64,000 nt of DNA from positions 62,001 to 126,000 of the forward strand of contig NZ_VTSR01000018.1 in NCBI RefSeq assembly GCF_008329715.1, written 5' to 3'. This stretch comes from Gimesia chilikensis. Lineage in GTDB: Bacteria > Planctomycetota > Planctomycetia > Planctomycetales > Planctomycetaceae. The position numbers and the translations under genes are program-made. The notes beneath the pieces are model-generated. The model saw only the letters and a program-made list of their open reading frames with translations. It had not been told where the DNA came from and searched no databases. This document shows positions 54,672 through 63,113 of the stretch, one piece after another. The first letter of the stretch is position 1. Every line of letters starts with the position of its first letter.

Positions 54672-55159
54672 AATAGTGGCGCTTTCCCCAACTGGCGACG
54701 TATGACCGCCCACTGGCCGGCGTGCATCATCCAGTGCGTCGCTTCTCCTGCAAAAATACAACCAACTGTTGGCCCCAGGTAGTTCACTTTTTCCGGCGCT
54801 GGTTGCGACAGCTGCTCATCACTCAGTGTCGCCAGCAGCTTTGAACTGGCTTCGCGCTGCTCGTGCATCAGCTGAATATATTCGGCTTTACTCAGGAAGT
54901 CTCCCGGTTCATCACTGGCAGCGGTTTCTCTGGTGTGTCGTTCCGTAAATCCATCGGGCAGCGCCGGCATTGCATCGGGGGCGACTTGAGATACATGCAT
55001 GTGCTCACTCTGGATCAGGTGGCCCAACTGCCAGGCGATGTGGTTCATGCTCTCTGCCGGTCTCACCAGCAGTTCTGCGTCGGTCAGATCATCCAGGTAC
55101 ATGTTGACGACAGTAGTCGGAAGTTGCAGGGCTGCGGTAATGTGTTCTGCCAGGCTCAT
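54668..55159 (-). CDS. DinB-superfamily protein
   Basis: A 163-residue four-helix-bundle protein. His residues in MNHIAWQLGHLIQSEH and in ATHWMMHAGQWAVIRRQLG occupy the DinB/YfiT metal-binding positions. Members are thiol- or bacillithiol-dependent S-transferases or of unknown function. The start at 55159 agrees with the typical length. It is 68 bp upstream of the PIG-L gene end in the same direction, and convergent to the 53634 hydrolase. Confidence 0.88.
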   Translation of the reverse strand: MSLAEHITAALQLPTTVVNMYLDDLTDAELLVRPAESMNHIAWQLGHLIQSEHMHVSQVAPDAMPALPDGFTERHTRETAASDEPGDFLSKAEYIQLMHEQREASSKLLATLSDEQLSQPAPEKVNYLGPTVGCIFAGEATHWMMHAGQWAVIRRQLGKAPLF

Positions 55160-55227
55160 TATATGGTTCTCACTAACAAACAGGGGGTATTCAGATTCGA
55201 GTAAATGCGATTATTGAAAAGCGACGG

Positions 55228-55923
55228 TTAGAGAATTTCCACGGGTTGTTTGCGCGGCGCCCAGAGTGCTTCGGCAAACTTGACACGACAGGTCTGACCG
55301 CGGTAGCGGGCCAGGTTCTCTTTTCCCTGCAGGGCTCCGTTGGATTGTGCGGGATCGTACTTGACGTTGCGTTGTAATGCCATATACCGTCCCAGCCATT
55401 CCTGAGATTTCTCCCAGTAATCCGTCACATCCACGAACGTATCAGGTTCAAATCCGATGGTATGGCCCGGACCGTTATCATAATGATAAATCTTGCGTGG
55501 TCCTCTGAACCGATCCTCGTTCAGAACCCGTCCTCCATGATTCAATGCGATTTTACTCAGCTGGGAAGCCACTGTATGGTCATGATGATGATCGAATTCC
55601 CAGAGCTGCAATGCGATGTCCGGTTTGATGTCATATACCGCGGCTGCTACTTTTTCTTTGGTTTCCTGATTGGTGTCATACCGATGTGAGGCAAAATCCA
55701 GATAACGGGTTTCAATGCCATAGTCCCGGGCAATGCGGACGACCCCCTCTTTAAATTCCGCTTCCCTCCCCTTGGTCGGGGGCCAGTTACTGTAGTCGCC
55801 GATCAGAATCAGCTGTACGACCCGGTAGTTCTTGGCAACCGCCTGCAGCATGATCCCGGGGACGCCGTAAGCGCAGTCGTCAAAGTGGGCTCCGATGGCG
55901 AGTAGTGTTTTCTGATCAGCCAT
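55228..55923 (-). CDS. PIG-L family deacetylase
   Basis: A 231-residue zinc deacetylase. AIGAHFDDCAYGVPGIM matches the N-terminal PHxDD metal motif of PIG-L/LmbE (here AHFDD), and HHHDHTVASQLSKIAL supplies the second metal His cluster. ATG 55923 is preferred over 55971 because the ribosome-binding AAGGGAG precedes it and the family begins at about this point. It probably removes acetyl groups from N-acetyl-glucosamine-type molecules. It lies just downstream of the response-regulator gene with a terminator between. Confidence 0.9.
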   Translation of the reverse strand: MADQKTLLAIGAHFDDCAYGVPGIMLQAVAKNYRVVQLILIGDYSNWPPTKGREAEFKEGVVRIARDYGIETRYLDFASHRYDTNQETKEKVAAAVYDIKPDIALQLWEFDHHHDHTVASQLSKIALNHGGRVLNEDRFRGPRKIYHYDNGPGHTIGFEPDTFVDVTDYWEKSQEWLGRYMALQRNVKYDPAQSNGALQGKENLARYRGQTCRVKFAEALWAPRKQPVEIL

Positions 55924-56040
55924 GTCCGCGATACTCCCTTCGAAGGAATCGTTGAAATAACAGAACTGCATCCGTTTGAATGTCGTATCTGATCATACCT
56001 GAGCAGGGCTGTGGTCGCTATGAATAAGGGGCGGGATAGA

Positions 56041-56085
56041 AAAAGAAGGAGCCCGACCAGAAACAGTGTTCTGGCCGGGCCTGGT
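56041..56085 (-). terminator. Rho-independent terminator after the receiver gene
   Basis: GCCCGACCAGAA (56052-56063) pairs with TTCTGGCCGGGC (56070-56081), with one mismatch, around a 6-nt loop. Read leftward it ends in CTTCTTTTT, and it lies 60 bp beyond the end of the 56145 gene. Confidence 0.75.
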
Positions 56086-56144
56086 TGATCAGAGTGCGCC
56101 TGATCGAGTAGTTTAGGCAGGACGTTTTTTAAGCGGGCGGGAGG

Positions 56145-56744
56145 TTATGCCAGTTCCGCGCGTTTGCTGGAACTGTTAATGAAAAACTCAAGGTATTCGG
56201 ACTGGGCAATGATCAGGTCAAACAGTTCCTCAGCTGCCTCGAGGTTTTTGGTTTCAATGATATCTTTGACTGCTTCACACAGGTTTTGCGCGGGAGTGTA
56301 AATGTCGACCGGCGTTGCTTCCGACAACTCACCCAGGGCACTCTTCAGATTATGAGCGAATGCCTGTTTGAGTTCTTCCCGGTCACGGGTTTTGTAAATG
56401 ACCCCGGTGATCCCGAGTTTCTTGGCCAGTTCCAGTCGTTCCTGTTGTCGATTCTGAGTCTGGTTACCGGGCTGGATCGATGTCATCAGGAAATACATGG
56501 GGGCTTCAAGTTGGCCATCGTCGTTATAACGTTCCTGTTTCTGTACCTTCAGGAACAGATCCAGGCCGTCCAGCTCACGCATTACCAGTTCCGAGAACAC
56601 GATTTTGATCTCGCTGTCCTGTTCCAGGATGGAAAGGGCTTCAAAACCGGAAGAGGCGCAAATGACTTCATAGCCCAGCTCTTCCAGTAACCTGGTATGC
56701 ACGTAGCAGGTATATCCAACATCATCAACAACTAATACTTTCAT
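56145..56744 (-). CDS. Receiver-domain protein with Asp-to-Glu phospho-acceptor and helical C-terminus
   Basis: A 199-residue protein. The receiver fold begins MKVLVVDDVGYT with acidic-pocket D7/D8. The position aligned with the phospho-acceptor Asp is Glu52, in IVFSELVMRELDG where a canonical receiver has LDLMMPGMDG. T88 (LMTSI) and K118 (VIYKT), the other conserved residues, are present. Residues about 130-199 are a helical tail without HTH or enzymatic motif. Glu often mimics phospho-Asp, so the domain may be constitutively active-like, with protein-protein interaction as output. Its partner is not in the window. Terminator at 56041. Confidence 0.85.
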   Translation of the reverse strand: MKVLVVDDVGYTCYVHTRLLEELGYEVICASSGFEALSILEQDSEIKIVFSELVMRELDGLDLFLKVQKQERYNDDGQLEAPMYFLMTSIQPGNQTQNRQQERLELAKKLGITGVIYKTRDREELKQAFAHNLKSALGELSEATPVDIYTPAQNLCEAVKDIIETKNLEAAEELFDLIIAQSEYLEFFINSSSKRAELA

Positions 56745-57408
56745 AGGCGCAATTCTCGATCAGGGGTGAATTCGTTTTTTTCCGGTTCATCCACTTTTAA
56801 AAAACTGAAACTGTCATTCCTTTCGCAGTGAATTCTTTCTACTCGTTCGCACTCTGCGAAAACCAAGTGGGAAACTCCATGAAAAAACACTCGACTCTGG
56901 TGGGAGGGAGTGTTTACTCGCAAATCACAACTTCGCAGCCAGCCAGCAGGCCGCTTGCGGTGTTTTTTGAACTCGAACAGGTTGTGATTTAAAGTATTTT
57001 GCATGATGTATCCGTAAAAACTATATCACATATTTCACTTCATAAACCAGTTTTCGGTTCTCGTTACAGCTTCCGGATCACCTGGAAATGCCACTTTACC
57101 TGTTCATTTCCATTCCTGCTTGAAGCCCTAACGCAACATTCACACTGCCTGTCTACCGGACCTGTCAAAATGTGCCTGAAATCAGCGATTTTCTACTGCT
57201 GCGGTAATGTTGCTCTGGGACAACATCAGGCCGCATAATAATCCCCACTTTTTTCCGAAATTTCTGGGAGGTGATTGCCCGCCGAAGCGGGACTCAGTCT
57301 GGACTTTGCTTGAGGGGGGGCTTACGATTATAGGTTGAACAATTTTACTTCTGAAGCGGATCTGAATCTGTCTCAAATGCGTTTCATCAAACAGATAAGG
57401 GAATACAA
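56745..57408. other. 664-bp intergenic gap, mostly unexplained
   Basis: A divergent gap between the receiver gene and a Tat-Gfo/Idh gene. A short open frame (56741-57004, leftward, 87 codons) has no ribosome-binding site and an unconvincing composition. CCCGC-CGAA-GCGGG (57278-57291) is a small GNRA-type hairpin 120 bp before the 57409 start, and a run of G at 57315-57320 follows. AAGGGA precedes the start. No repeat or tRNA is visible. Confidence 0.4.
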
Positions 57409-58707
57409 ATGAGTGAAGTCACACGTCGCAGTTTTCTGCAAACCAGCGCCGGTGCAGTGGCAGCAACTTCGCTGCTGAGCAATACCGCCCGTGCCGATGT
57501 GAATGGAAAAATCCGAGTCGCTGTACTGGGAGTTAACGGTCGCGGACGTACACACATCAAAGCCGTCGGCGATGTCGAAGGAGCCGATGTCGTTCTGCTC
57601 TGCGACCCCGACGAACAGGTTCTCGCGAAACGGGCTGCCGAATTCGAAAAGAAATACGGTCGCAAGGTAGAAACAGAGACCGATATGCGAAAGGTCTTTG
57701 ATCGCGATGACATTGATGTCGTGACAGTAGCAACCCCCAACCACTGGCACTCCCTGGCCACCATCTGGGCCTGTCAGGCTGGTAAAGACGTTTATGTCGA
57801 AAAACCGGGTTCGCATAACCTGTTCGAAGGTCGCAAGATGATTGAAGCGGCTGACAAATATAAACGCATCGTCCAGCACGGCGTTCAGTTACGCAGCCAG
57901 CCTGCGATTCAGGAGGCTGTCGAACATCTCCGTAAAGGAACGATCGGAGATGTCTACATGGCGCGTGGCCTGGTCTTCCGCTGGCGTCCTTCCATCGGTA
58001 AAAAACCGAATGAAAAGGCACCTTCCTACCTCGACTGGAATCTCTGGCAGGGACCTGCTCAGGAAACCGATTTCTCACGTCGTTACGTGCACTACAACTG
58101 GCACTGGACCTGGGATTACGGTAACGGCGACGTCGGCAACCAGGGCGTTCACGAAACCGACATGTGTCTCTGGGGGCTGGACGTCAAACTGCCTTCGCAG
58201 ATCACTGCCATGGGCGGCAAGTTCCTCTGGGACGATGATAAAGTTACACCGGAACTGCTGACGACGAACTACTTCTATCCGGAAGAGAACAAAATGATTC
58301 AGTTCGAAGTTCGTCCCTGGTGCACGAACACGGAAGATGGTGCCACCGTCGGTAATATCTTTTACGGTTCAGAAGGCTACATGGTCATCAAAGGTTATCA
58401 ATCCTATGAGACCTATCTCGGCCAGAAACGGGAACCCGGTCCGAAGAACAGCGGCGACGATCCTGTCGTAGCTCACTTCACCAACTTCCTGGACGCCGTC
58501 CGTTCACGGAAAGCAGAAACGCTGAACGGTCCGGTTGAAACCGCTCATACGAGCTCCGGAATTGCTCACCTCGGTAACATCGCTTACCGTCTGGGACGGC
58601 AGTTGAACTTCGATCCGAAGACCGAACAGTTTGTAAACGATCCGGAAGCAGATAAGTATCTGACTCGTCAGTACCGCAAGCCGTTTGTCGTACCCAACGA
58701 AGTCTAA
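57409..58707 (+). CDS. Tat-exported Gfo/Idh/MocA family oxidoreductase
   Basis: A 432-residue oxidoreductase with a Tat signal (TRRSFLQTSAGAVAATSLL) and the Rossmann start KIRVAVLGVNGRGRTHI. The catalytic Lys lies in VEKPGSHNLFEG. The C-terminal substrate domain includes WHWTWDYGNGDVGNQGVHETDMCLWGL. The same family as the 43930 protein, but less than obviously alike outside the core, so a different substrate is likely. A strong terminator follows at 58741. GGGA lies upstream of the start. Confidence 0.93.
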   Translation: MSEVTRRSFLQTSAGAVAATSLLSNTARADVNGKIRVAVLGVNGRGRTHIKAVGDVEGADVVLLCDPDEQVLAKRAAEFEKKYGRKVETETDMRKVFDRDDIDVVTVATPNHWHSLATIWACQAGKDVYVEKPGSHNLFEGRKMIEAADKYKRIVQHGVQLRSQPAIQEAVEHLRKGTIGDVYMARGLVFRWRPSIGKKPNEKAPSYLDWNLWQGPAQETDFSRRYVHYNWHWTWDYGNGDVGNQGVHETDMCLWGLDVKLPSQITAMGGKFLWDDDKVTPELLTTNYFYPEENKMIQFEVRPWCTNTEDGATVGNIFYGSEGYMVIKGYQSYETYLGQKREPGPKNSGDDPVVAHFTNFLDAVRSRKAETLNGPVETAHTSSGIAHLGNIAYRLGRQLNFDPKTEQFVNDPEADKYLTRQYRKPFVVPNEV

Positions 58708-58740
58708 TCTATGACAATCGAATTTTGTTGAATCGATCAA

Positions 58741-58773
58741 CAGCACTGGAGCCCGGCTTCAGTGCTGTTTTTT
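58741..58773 (+). terminator. Rho-independent terminator after Tat-Gfo/Idh gene
   Basis: CAGCACTG (58741-58748) pairs with CAGTGCTG (58760-58767), extended inward by GAGCC/GGCTT-type pairs, and is followed by TTTTTT. Confidence 0.92.
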
Positions 58774-58802
58774 ATGCGCGGCGTGCAACGCATTGACCAG
58801 AT

Positions 58803-58842
58803 AAAAAAATAGAGGCTGATCCACGTTACCGCAGATCAGCCT
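58803..58842 (-). terminator. Rho-independent terminator of the leftward polyphosphate transcript
   Basis: GAGGCTGATC (58812-58821) pairs with GATCAGCCTC (58834-58843) around a 12-nt loop. Read leftward it ends in ATTTTTTTAT. It is the first terminator after the ppk gene and after the tiny ORF. Confidence 0.88.
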
Positions 58843-58975
58843 CCGGTTAAATTTCGTTTGGATCGAGGTGATCCTCACGAGTGGTGGTTGCCGATGACAA
58901 CCCGCCAGTAGTCGCTAAGAACAACCACCTTTCTGGCTACAACAATAACTGTCCACTCAATCACCTCCTTTTCTT
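58843..58975 (-). ncRNA. Candidate structured RNA around the tiny ORF
   Basis: Leftward from about 58975 to the 58803 terminator the RNA holds several pairings. The ribosome-binding GAGGTGAT pairs with ATCACCTC (58865-58872). GGTGGTTG (58922-58929) pairs with CAACCACC (58882-58889), and GGTTGTC...GGCAACC forms a competing local hairpin near 58885-58903. Mutually exclusive pairings are typical of switches or attenuators. It could be an independent sRNA or the 3' part of the ppk mRNA. No promoter is obvious. Another stem, GTCGCAC/GTGCGAC at 59037-59057, lies upstream. Confidence 0.35.
58915..58956 (-). CDS. Tiny 13-codon Cys-containing ORF with near-perfect Shine-Dalgarno
   Basis: Read leftward, AAAAGGAGGTGATTGA precedes GTG 58954-58956 with 7 nt between AGGAGG and the start. 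The ORF encodes MDSYCCSQKGGCS (start read as Met) and ends at TAG 58915. The ribosome-binding match to the 16S 3' end is almost full-length, the best in the window. The 8-nt sequence GAGGTGAT of the ribosome-binding site is exactly complementary to ATCACCTC at 58865-58872 further down the same transcript, so it could be closed by RNA folding. It may be a regulatory leader, a small metal/thiol peptide or part of an sRNA. Too short for reliable gene prediction. Confidence 0.4.
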   Translation of the reverse strand: MDSYCCSQKGGCS

Positions 58976-59297
58976 TGTAAAACTCCCTGTTTCATCATCG
59001 GTCTGTAGCTCCAATTAGAATACAGGCTTCAGTCCTGTCGCACTGCGTGGGTGCGACACAGTCTACAATGGTATTTTTGCAAATACCCGAGATCTGGCAA
59101 TACCGATTTCTTGTCCTCACGCGGAATTTCTCAAGAACAGGAATTACCTCAAAACCTAACTTATTCAGCTTGAATGAGATAAGGATTTTGTATCTCGACA
59201 GCATTTCAAACGAGGGCAGAATCGACCCTGCAGACACTCGTCGAAAATACTGTTTTCCTGTGTACTGACACTCCTCCAGCAGGAGGGGTTCGGGATT

Positions 59298-61424
59298 TTA
59301 TTTTTGTTCTTCCGGTGCCATATGAGGTTCGAACACGGTCCGACTGGCCACCTCTGCCTGGCGGATGGCTGTGACGGCTTCGTCGTACAGCACTTCCTGA
59401 CAACGCACCAGATTCTTTTCCTTATTGGGCGTGATCCGCTCATAGACACCGTCACCATTCAGTACCCGTGCCTTGGCGTTGTCTTCAAAATAACAGTTCA
59501 GAATTTTGATCAGTTTGTTCCGGCAGTTTTCTTCCTCAATGGGAACAAGCAGTTCCACTCGGCGATCAAGATTACGCGGCATCCAGTCTGCACTGGAAAT
59601 GAAAACCCGCTCATCGCCTCCATGATAAAAGTACAGAATGCGGGCGTGTTCCAGGAAACGATCGATGATGCTCACGACTTCGATATTTTTACTGAGCTTG
59701 GCTACTCCCGGGCGCAGGCAGCAGATACCGCGAATATTCAATTTGACTTTCACACCGGCTTCGGAAGCCTCGTACAGGGCATCAATGATTTCCGGATCGA
59801 CCAGAGAATTGATTTTGGCCACGATCCGCGCTTTCTGTCCCTGTTTCTTTCGCTCCGTTTCGTGATGGATCATATCCAGCAGTTTGTCGCGCAGACTGAT
59901 CGGAGCCGCTTCCAGTTTCTGATATTTCTGGGGGATTGAATAACCGGTAATCGAATTGAAGAAGTTGATTGCATCGGAGGCGAGCGCTTCGTCAGAGGTG
60001 AAGTAACTAATGTCGCTGTAGATCTTGGCGGTGGCATCGTTGTAGTTGCCGGTCCCGAAATGCATGTAGCGTTGAATCCCGTGAGGCTCGCGACGAATGA
60101 TGCAGCAGATTTTGGCGTGGGTCTTGAGTCCTTTCACTCCATAGATCACCTGCACCCCTGCATGTTCAAGGTTTTTAGCCCATTCGATATTGCGGGCTTC
60201 GTCAAAGCGGGCCTTCAGTTCCACGATCGCGGTGACATGTTTGCCCTGCTCAGCAGCGCGAATCAGGGCTGCCACAATCGGGCTGTGTTTACTTGTGCGA
60301 TACAGAATCTGCTTGATGGCGAGCACATCGGGATCGACGGCTGCTTCTTCTACCAGCCGGACCACAGGCTCAAAGCTCTCGTAAGGATGGCAGAGCAGAA
60401 TGTCCTGACGGGTAATGTTTTCAAACATACTGATTCGCGGATTCACTTCCGGAGAAGGTTGAGGAGGCCAGTTGGCATCCTTCTGGCTGTCAAAGCCGGA
60501 GATATCCGTCAGACGCATGAACGCAGTCAGATCCAGGGGACCGGGAATGCGATAGACGTTTTCATCCAGAACGCCCAGGCCCCGCTCCAGAAATTCCAGG
60601 GTTTCAACGGAAACCGATTCGGCAATTTCCAGACGAATACAGTCACCCTGCTTTCGCTGATCGAGCATGTCTTCCATCTGGTGCAGCAGGTCTGAAGCGA
60701 ATTCATCCTGTAGACTGACATCGGCGTTTTTCGTCACACGGAAAGGAATGCACTCCAGAACTTCTTCGCCCCGGAAAAAATGTTCGATAAACAGACAGAC
60801 GGCATCTTCCATCGGCAGATACTGGTATCCGCCTTCCGAAGGGAGTGTGATAAAACGAAAATCGGTACGACCGAAGGGAATGATGGCAAACCGGTCGCGG
60901 GGCTTTTTACTTTTTTCATCAGGGCTCAGTCGTACCACAAGGTTGAGCGTGTGGTTGACCAGGTAAGGGAAGTCCTTATCCGGCGTCACGGCCATCGGTG
61001 TCAGGACCGGATAGATCTCATCCCGAAAGACGTGTTCCACGATTCTGCGTTGTGAGTCTGAAAGTTCGAGGGGATTGACGCGTTGAAAGCCGGCCTCCGC
61101 CAGCGGTGGTTCAATCTCTTTCAACAGACACTGATATTGATCCACCATCATTTGATGAGCGCGGAGACTGACGGCTTCCAGTGTTTCTTTCGCAGTCATC
61201 CCGGAAGGATCTGTACTTGTATTTCCACTGGCCTGCAGCAGGTGTAAGCCACCCACGCGGACCATAAAGAACTCATCCAGGTTGGAACTGGTAATGGCCA
61301 GAAATTTCAAACGTTCCAGTAACGGAATACTCGTGTCGTGGGCTTCATCCAGAACGCGTTGATTGAATTCCAGCCAGCTTAATTCACGGTTCAGGTAATT
61401 TGCAGTATTCGAAGCCATGGGCAA
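59298..61424 (-). CDS. ppk1: Polyphosphate kinase 1
   Basis: A 708-residue PPK1, which builds polyphosphate from the gamma-phosphate of ATP (and reverses). The N-terminal domain starts YLNRELSWLEFNQRVLDEA. Catalytic-core landmarks are LLCHPYESFEPVVR, KTHAKICCIIRREP (phosphorylated His) and MHFGTGNYNDATAKIY; a second His lies in RVFISSADWMPRNLDRRVELL. Either TTG 61424 (AGGA 7 nt away) or ATG 61418 is the start. It is the last of the operon ROK kinase - Ppx/GppA-HD - ppk1 and is followed by the tiny-ORF region and terminator. Confidence 0.96.
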   Translation of the reverse strand: MPMASNTANYLNRELSWLEFNQRVLDEAHDTSIPLLERLKFLAITSSNLDEFFMVRVGGLHLLQASGNTSTDPSGMTAKETLEAVSLRAHQMMVDQYQCLLKEIEPPLAEAGFQRVNPLELSDSQRRIVEHVFRDEIYPVLTPMAVTPDKDFPYLVNHTLNLVVRLSPDEKSKKPRDRFAIIPFGRTDFRFITLPSEGGYQYLPMEDAVCLFIEHFFRGEEVLECIPFRVTKNADVSLQDEFASDLLHQMEDMLDQRKQGDCIRLEIAESVSVETLEFLERGLGVLDENVYRIPGPLDLTAFMRLTDISGFDSQKDANWPPQPSPEVNPRISMFENITRQDILLCHPYESFEPVVRLVEEAAVDPDVLAIKQILYRTSKHSPIVAALIRAAEQGKHVTAIVELKARFDEARNIEWAKNLEHAGVQVIYGVKGLKTHAKICCIIRREPHGIQRYMHFGTGNYNDATAKIYSDISYFTSDEALASDAINFFNSITGYSIPQKYQKLEAAPISLRDKLLDMIHHETERKKQGQKARIVAKINSLVDPEIIDALYEASEAGVKVKLNIRGICCLRPGVAKLSKNIEVVSIIDRFLEHARILYFYHGGDERVFISSADWMPRNLDRRVELLVPIEEENCRNKLIKILNCYFEDNAKARVLNGDGVYERITPNKEKNLVRCQEVLYDEAVTAIRQAEVASRTVFEPHMAPEEQK

Positions 61425-61493
61425 ACTGATGTCCTGTTGGATATGGATGATGACTCAATCGGCAGTGATATCGAGTCCGCTGCCGGATGTTCC

Positions 61494-63113
61494 TTATTGT
61501 TTTTTTCTCAAATGGACTTTCATGCCGAAGACTTCTTCGAACAAAGGTCCTTTTTCCACGAGCGCGATCTGTTCCAGAGAAACGTCTTCCACGTGGGGAA
61601 TGGAAATAATTAACTGTCCCTGAGTAATTTCACATTCAATTTCCTGCACGCGCTGCGAGTAGGAATAATCCAGTGCGTCGGCAACGCGAAGAATCGCCGC
61701 CATTTTGGCGATCGCGATGCGACTGAAACGGTCTAAAGTCGAATACCCCTGGTGAGTCGCTTTGGGAGAAGCTCTCCGGTGGTAACGGGCAATCAGCGCC
61801 ACCAGCAGCAGATCGACCTGACCGAGACCAAACAGGTTTCCGTTGCTGATCAGGTACATGGAATGTTTGTGGTAGCCGCGCTGGTTGACGTAGATGCCGA
61901 TCTCGTGCAGCAGCGATGCGGTATAAAGCAGCAGTCGGTTTTTGGCGTCCAGCTTATGCTCGTTGTGTAATGACTGAAACAGGGTGTCGGCCAGAAACGC
62001 GACATGCCGGGCATGGGCTTCGTCGAAGTCGAATCGTTTCCCAAAGTCAATTGAGGAGCGGATCACCTGCTGATTGAACTCGTCAGTCCAGTTGTTCTGG
62101 TCAGCCATTTCTTTCAGCAGACCATCGCGGAAGTTCGCTTTGGTGACGTAGATGTGTTTCTGCTGGTAAGCCTCGGCCAGCTTGGTATAGGCCAGCAAGG
62201 CAGGCCCCAGAGTCTCTGCATCAGTGAAGGAGAGGTGGTAAGTCTGTGCCAGCTCATCCTCGCTCTGCTGAAGAATCCGGTCGGTGAACTTGCTCAATTC
62301 CGAGACTTTAAGGCGATCCAGTTCGTCAGGTGAATTGCCGGGATCCGGAATTTCGTCATCGGGACGCAGCTGTGCGAGGGCAAATCGGACGTCGCCTCCC
62401 AGCACCACCAGCTTGATCGATTTATCCCCGGGGACTTCGTGGGTGATCTGCTGAATCACGCGTTCGATCTGGTTCTCCATGATCGTCCGCTCTTTGGAAA
62501 GAGGCACCCGGTATCCTTTGAGCATCTCCCGCAGACGGAGTGCTCCCAGCCGGTAGTTACTGGAGAACAGCACGTTCCCTTCCTGGACCAGCAGCAGTTC
62601 TGTTGTTCCCCCACCGATTTCGGTGACAATCGTCTGGGCTTCGTCCAGATTGGGTTTGGCCGTCAGGTAGGGGCGGATTCCCTGGTATGTAATTCGGTTG
62701 ACCTCTGCTTCATCCAGCGGTGAAACTTCAAAACCGGTGGCGATGAAAATCCGGTCGGTGAACGCCAGGCGGTTGTCTGCTTCACGGACCGCGCTGGTCG
62801 CGACGACGCGAATCTGGTCGTCACGGTTGATCTGATATTCATCCAGACGGCGGCGATAGCTCTTCAGGATGCGAACACATTCTTCCATCGTGGCCTTCTG
62901 AATGTTCCGCGTCTGAAAAGTATCCTTCCCCAGCGTAACCGCCTGAGAGAGACGCTCCAGAGCATAGACCGTACCGTCTTCCTTGATCTCGGCAATCGCC
63001 ATACGGATGGCGCCGGTGCCGATATCGATCACAGCAATTAAACGATTGGGCATGGATTCCAGTCGGCTGGATCCACCACTCGCCTCAGCTGGAGGGGAAT
63101 CTTTTGTGTTCAT
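61494..63113 (-). CDS. ppx: Exopolyphosphatase/GppA-type phosphatase with HD domain
   Basis: A 539-residue protein. The acetate/sugar kinase-fold N-terminal half has IDIGTGAIRMAIAEI (a variant of DxGSNSxR), ATSAVREADN and EIGGGTTELLL. The C-terminal part carries an HD-type segment (HARHVAFLADTLF...LLYTASLLHEIGIYVN...GYHKHSMYLI), as in Ppx enzymes that also bind (p)ppGpp. It degrades polyphosphate from chain ends or hydrolyses pppGpp. Its start overlaps the ROK kinase stop (ATGA), and ppk1 follows 69 bp later, so synthesis and breakdown enzymes are co-transcribed. Confidence 0.92.
   Translation of the reverse strand: MNTKDSPPAEASGGSSRLESMPNRLIAVIDIGTGAIRMAIAEIKEDGTVYALERLSQAVTLGKDTFQTRNIQKATMEECVRILKSYRRRLDEYQINRDDQIRVVATSAVREADNRLAFTDRIFIATGFEVSPLDEAEVNRITYQGIRPYLTAKPNLDEAQTIVTEIGGGTTELLLVQEGNVLFSSNYRLGALRLREMLKGYRVPLSKERTIMENQIERVIQQITHEVPGDKSIKLVVLGGDVRFALAQLRPDDEIPDPGNSPDELDRLKVSELSKFTDRILQQSEDELAQTYHLSFTDAETLGPALLAYTKLAEAYQQKHIYVTKANFRDGLLKEMADQNNWTDEFNQQVIRSSIDFGKRFDFDEAHARHVAFLADTLFQSLHNEHKLDAKNRLLLYTASLLHEIGIYVNQRGYHKHSMYLISNGNLFGLGQVDLLLVALIARYHRRASPKATHQGYSTLDRFSRIAIAKMAAILRVADALDYSYSQRVQEIECEITQGQLIISIPHVEDVSLEQIALVEKGPLFEEVFGMKVHLRKKQ

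Noticed and set aside
56741-57004. 87-codon leftward frame in the gap before the receiver gene
   Set aside because: No ribosome-binding site; composition is unlike real genes and it overlaps the receiver start region.
58951-58976. A 16S rRNA 3'-end fragment on the plus strand (CAATCACCTCCTTTTC resembles GATCACCTCCTTTC)
   Set aside because: Only the anti-Shine-Dalgarno core matches; there is no flanking rRNA sequence. It is explained by the Shine-Dalgarno of the leftward tiny ORF.
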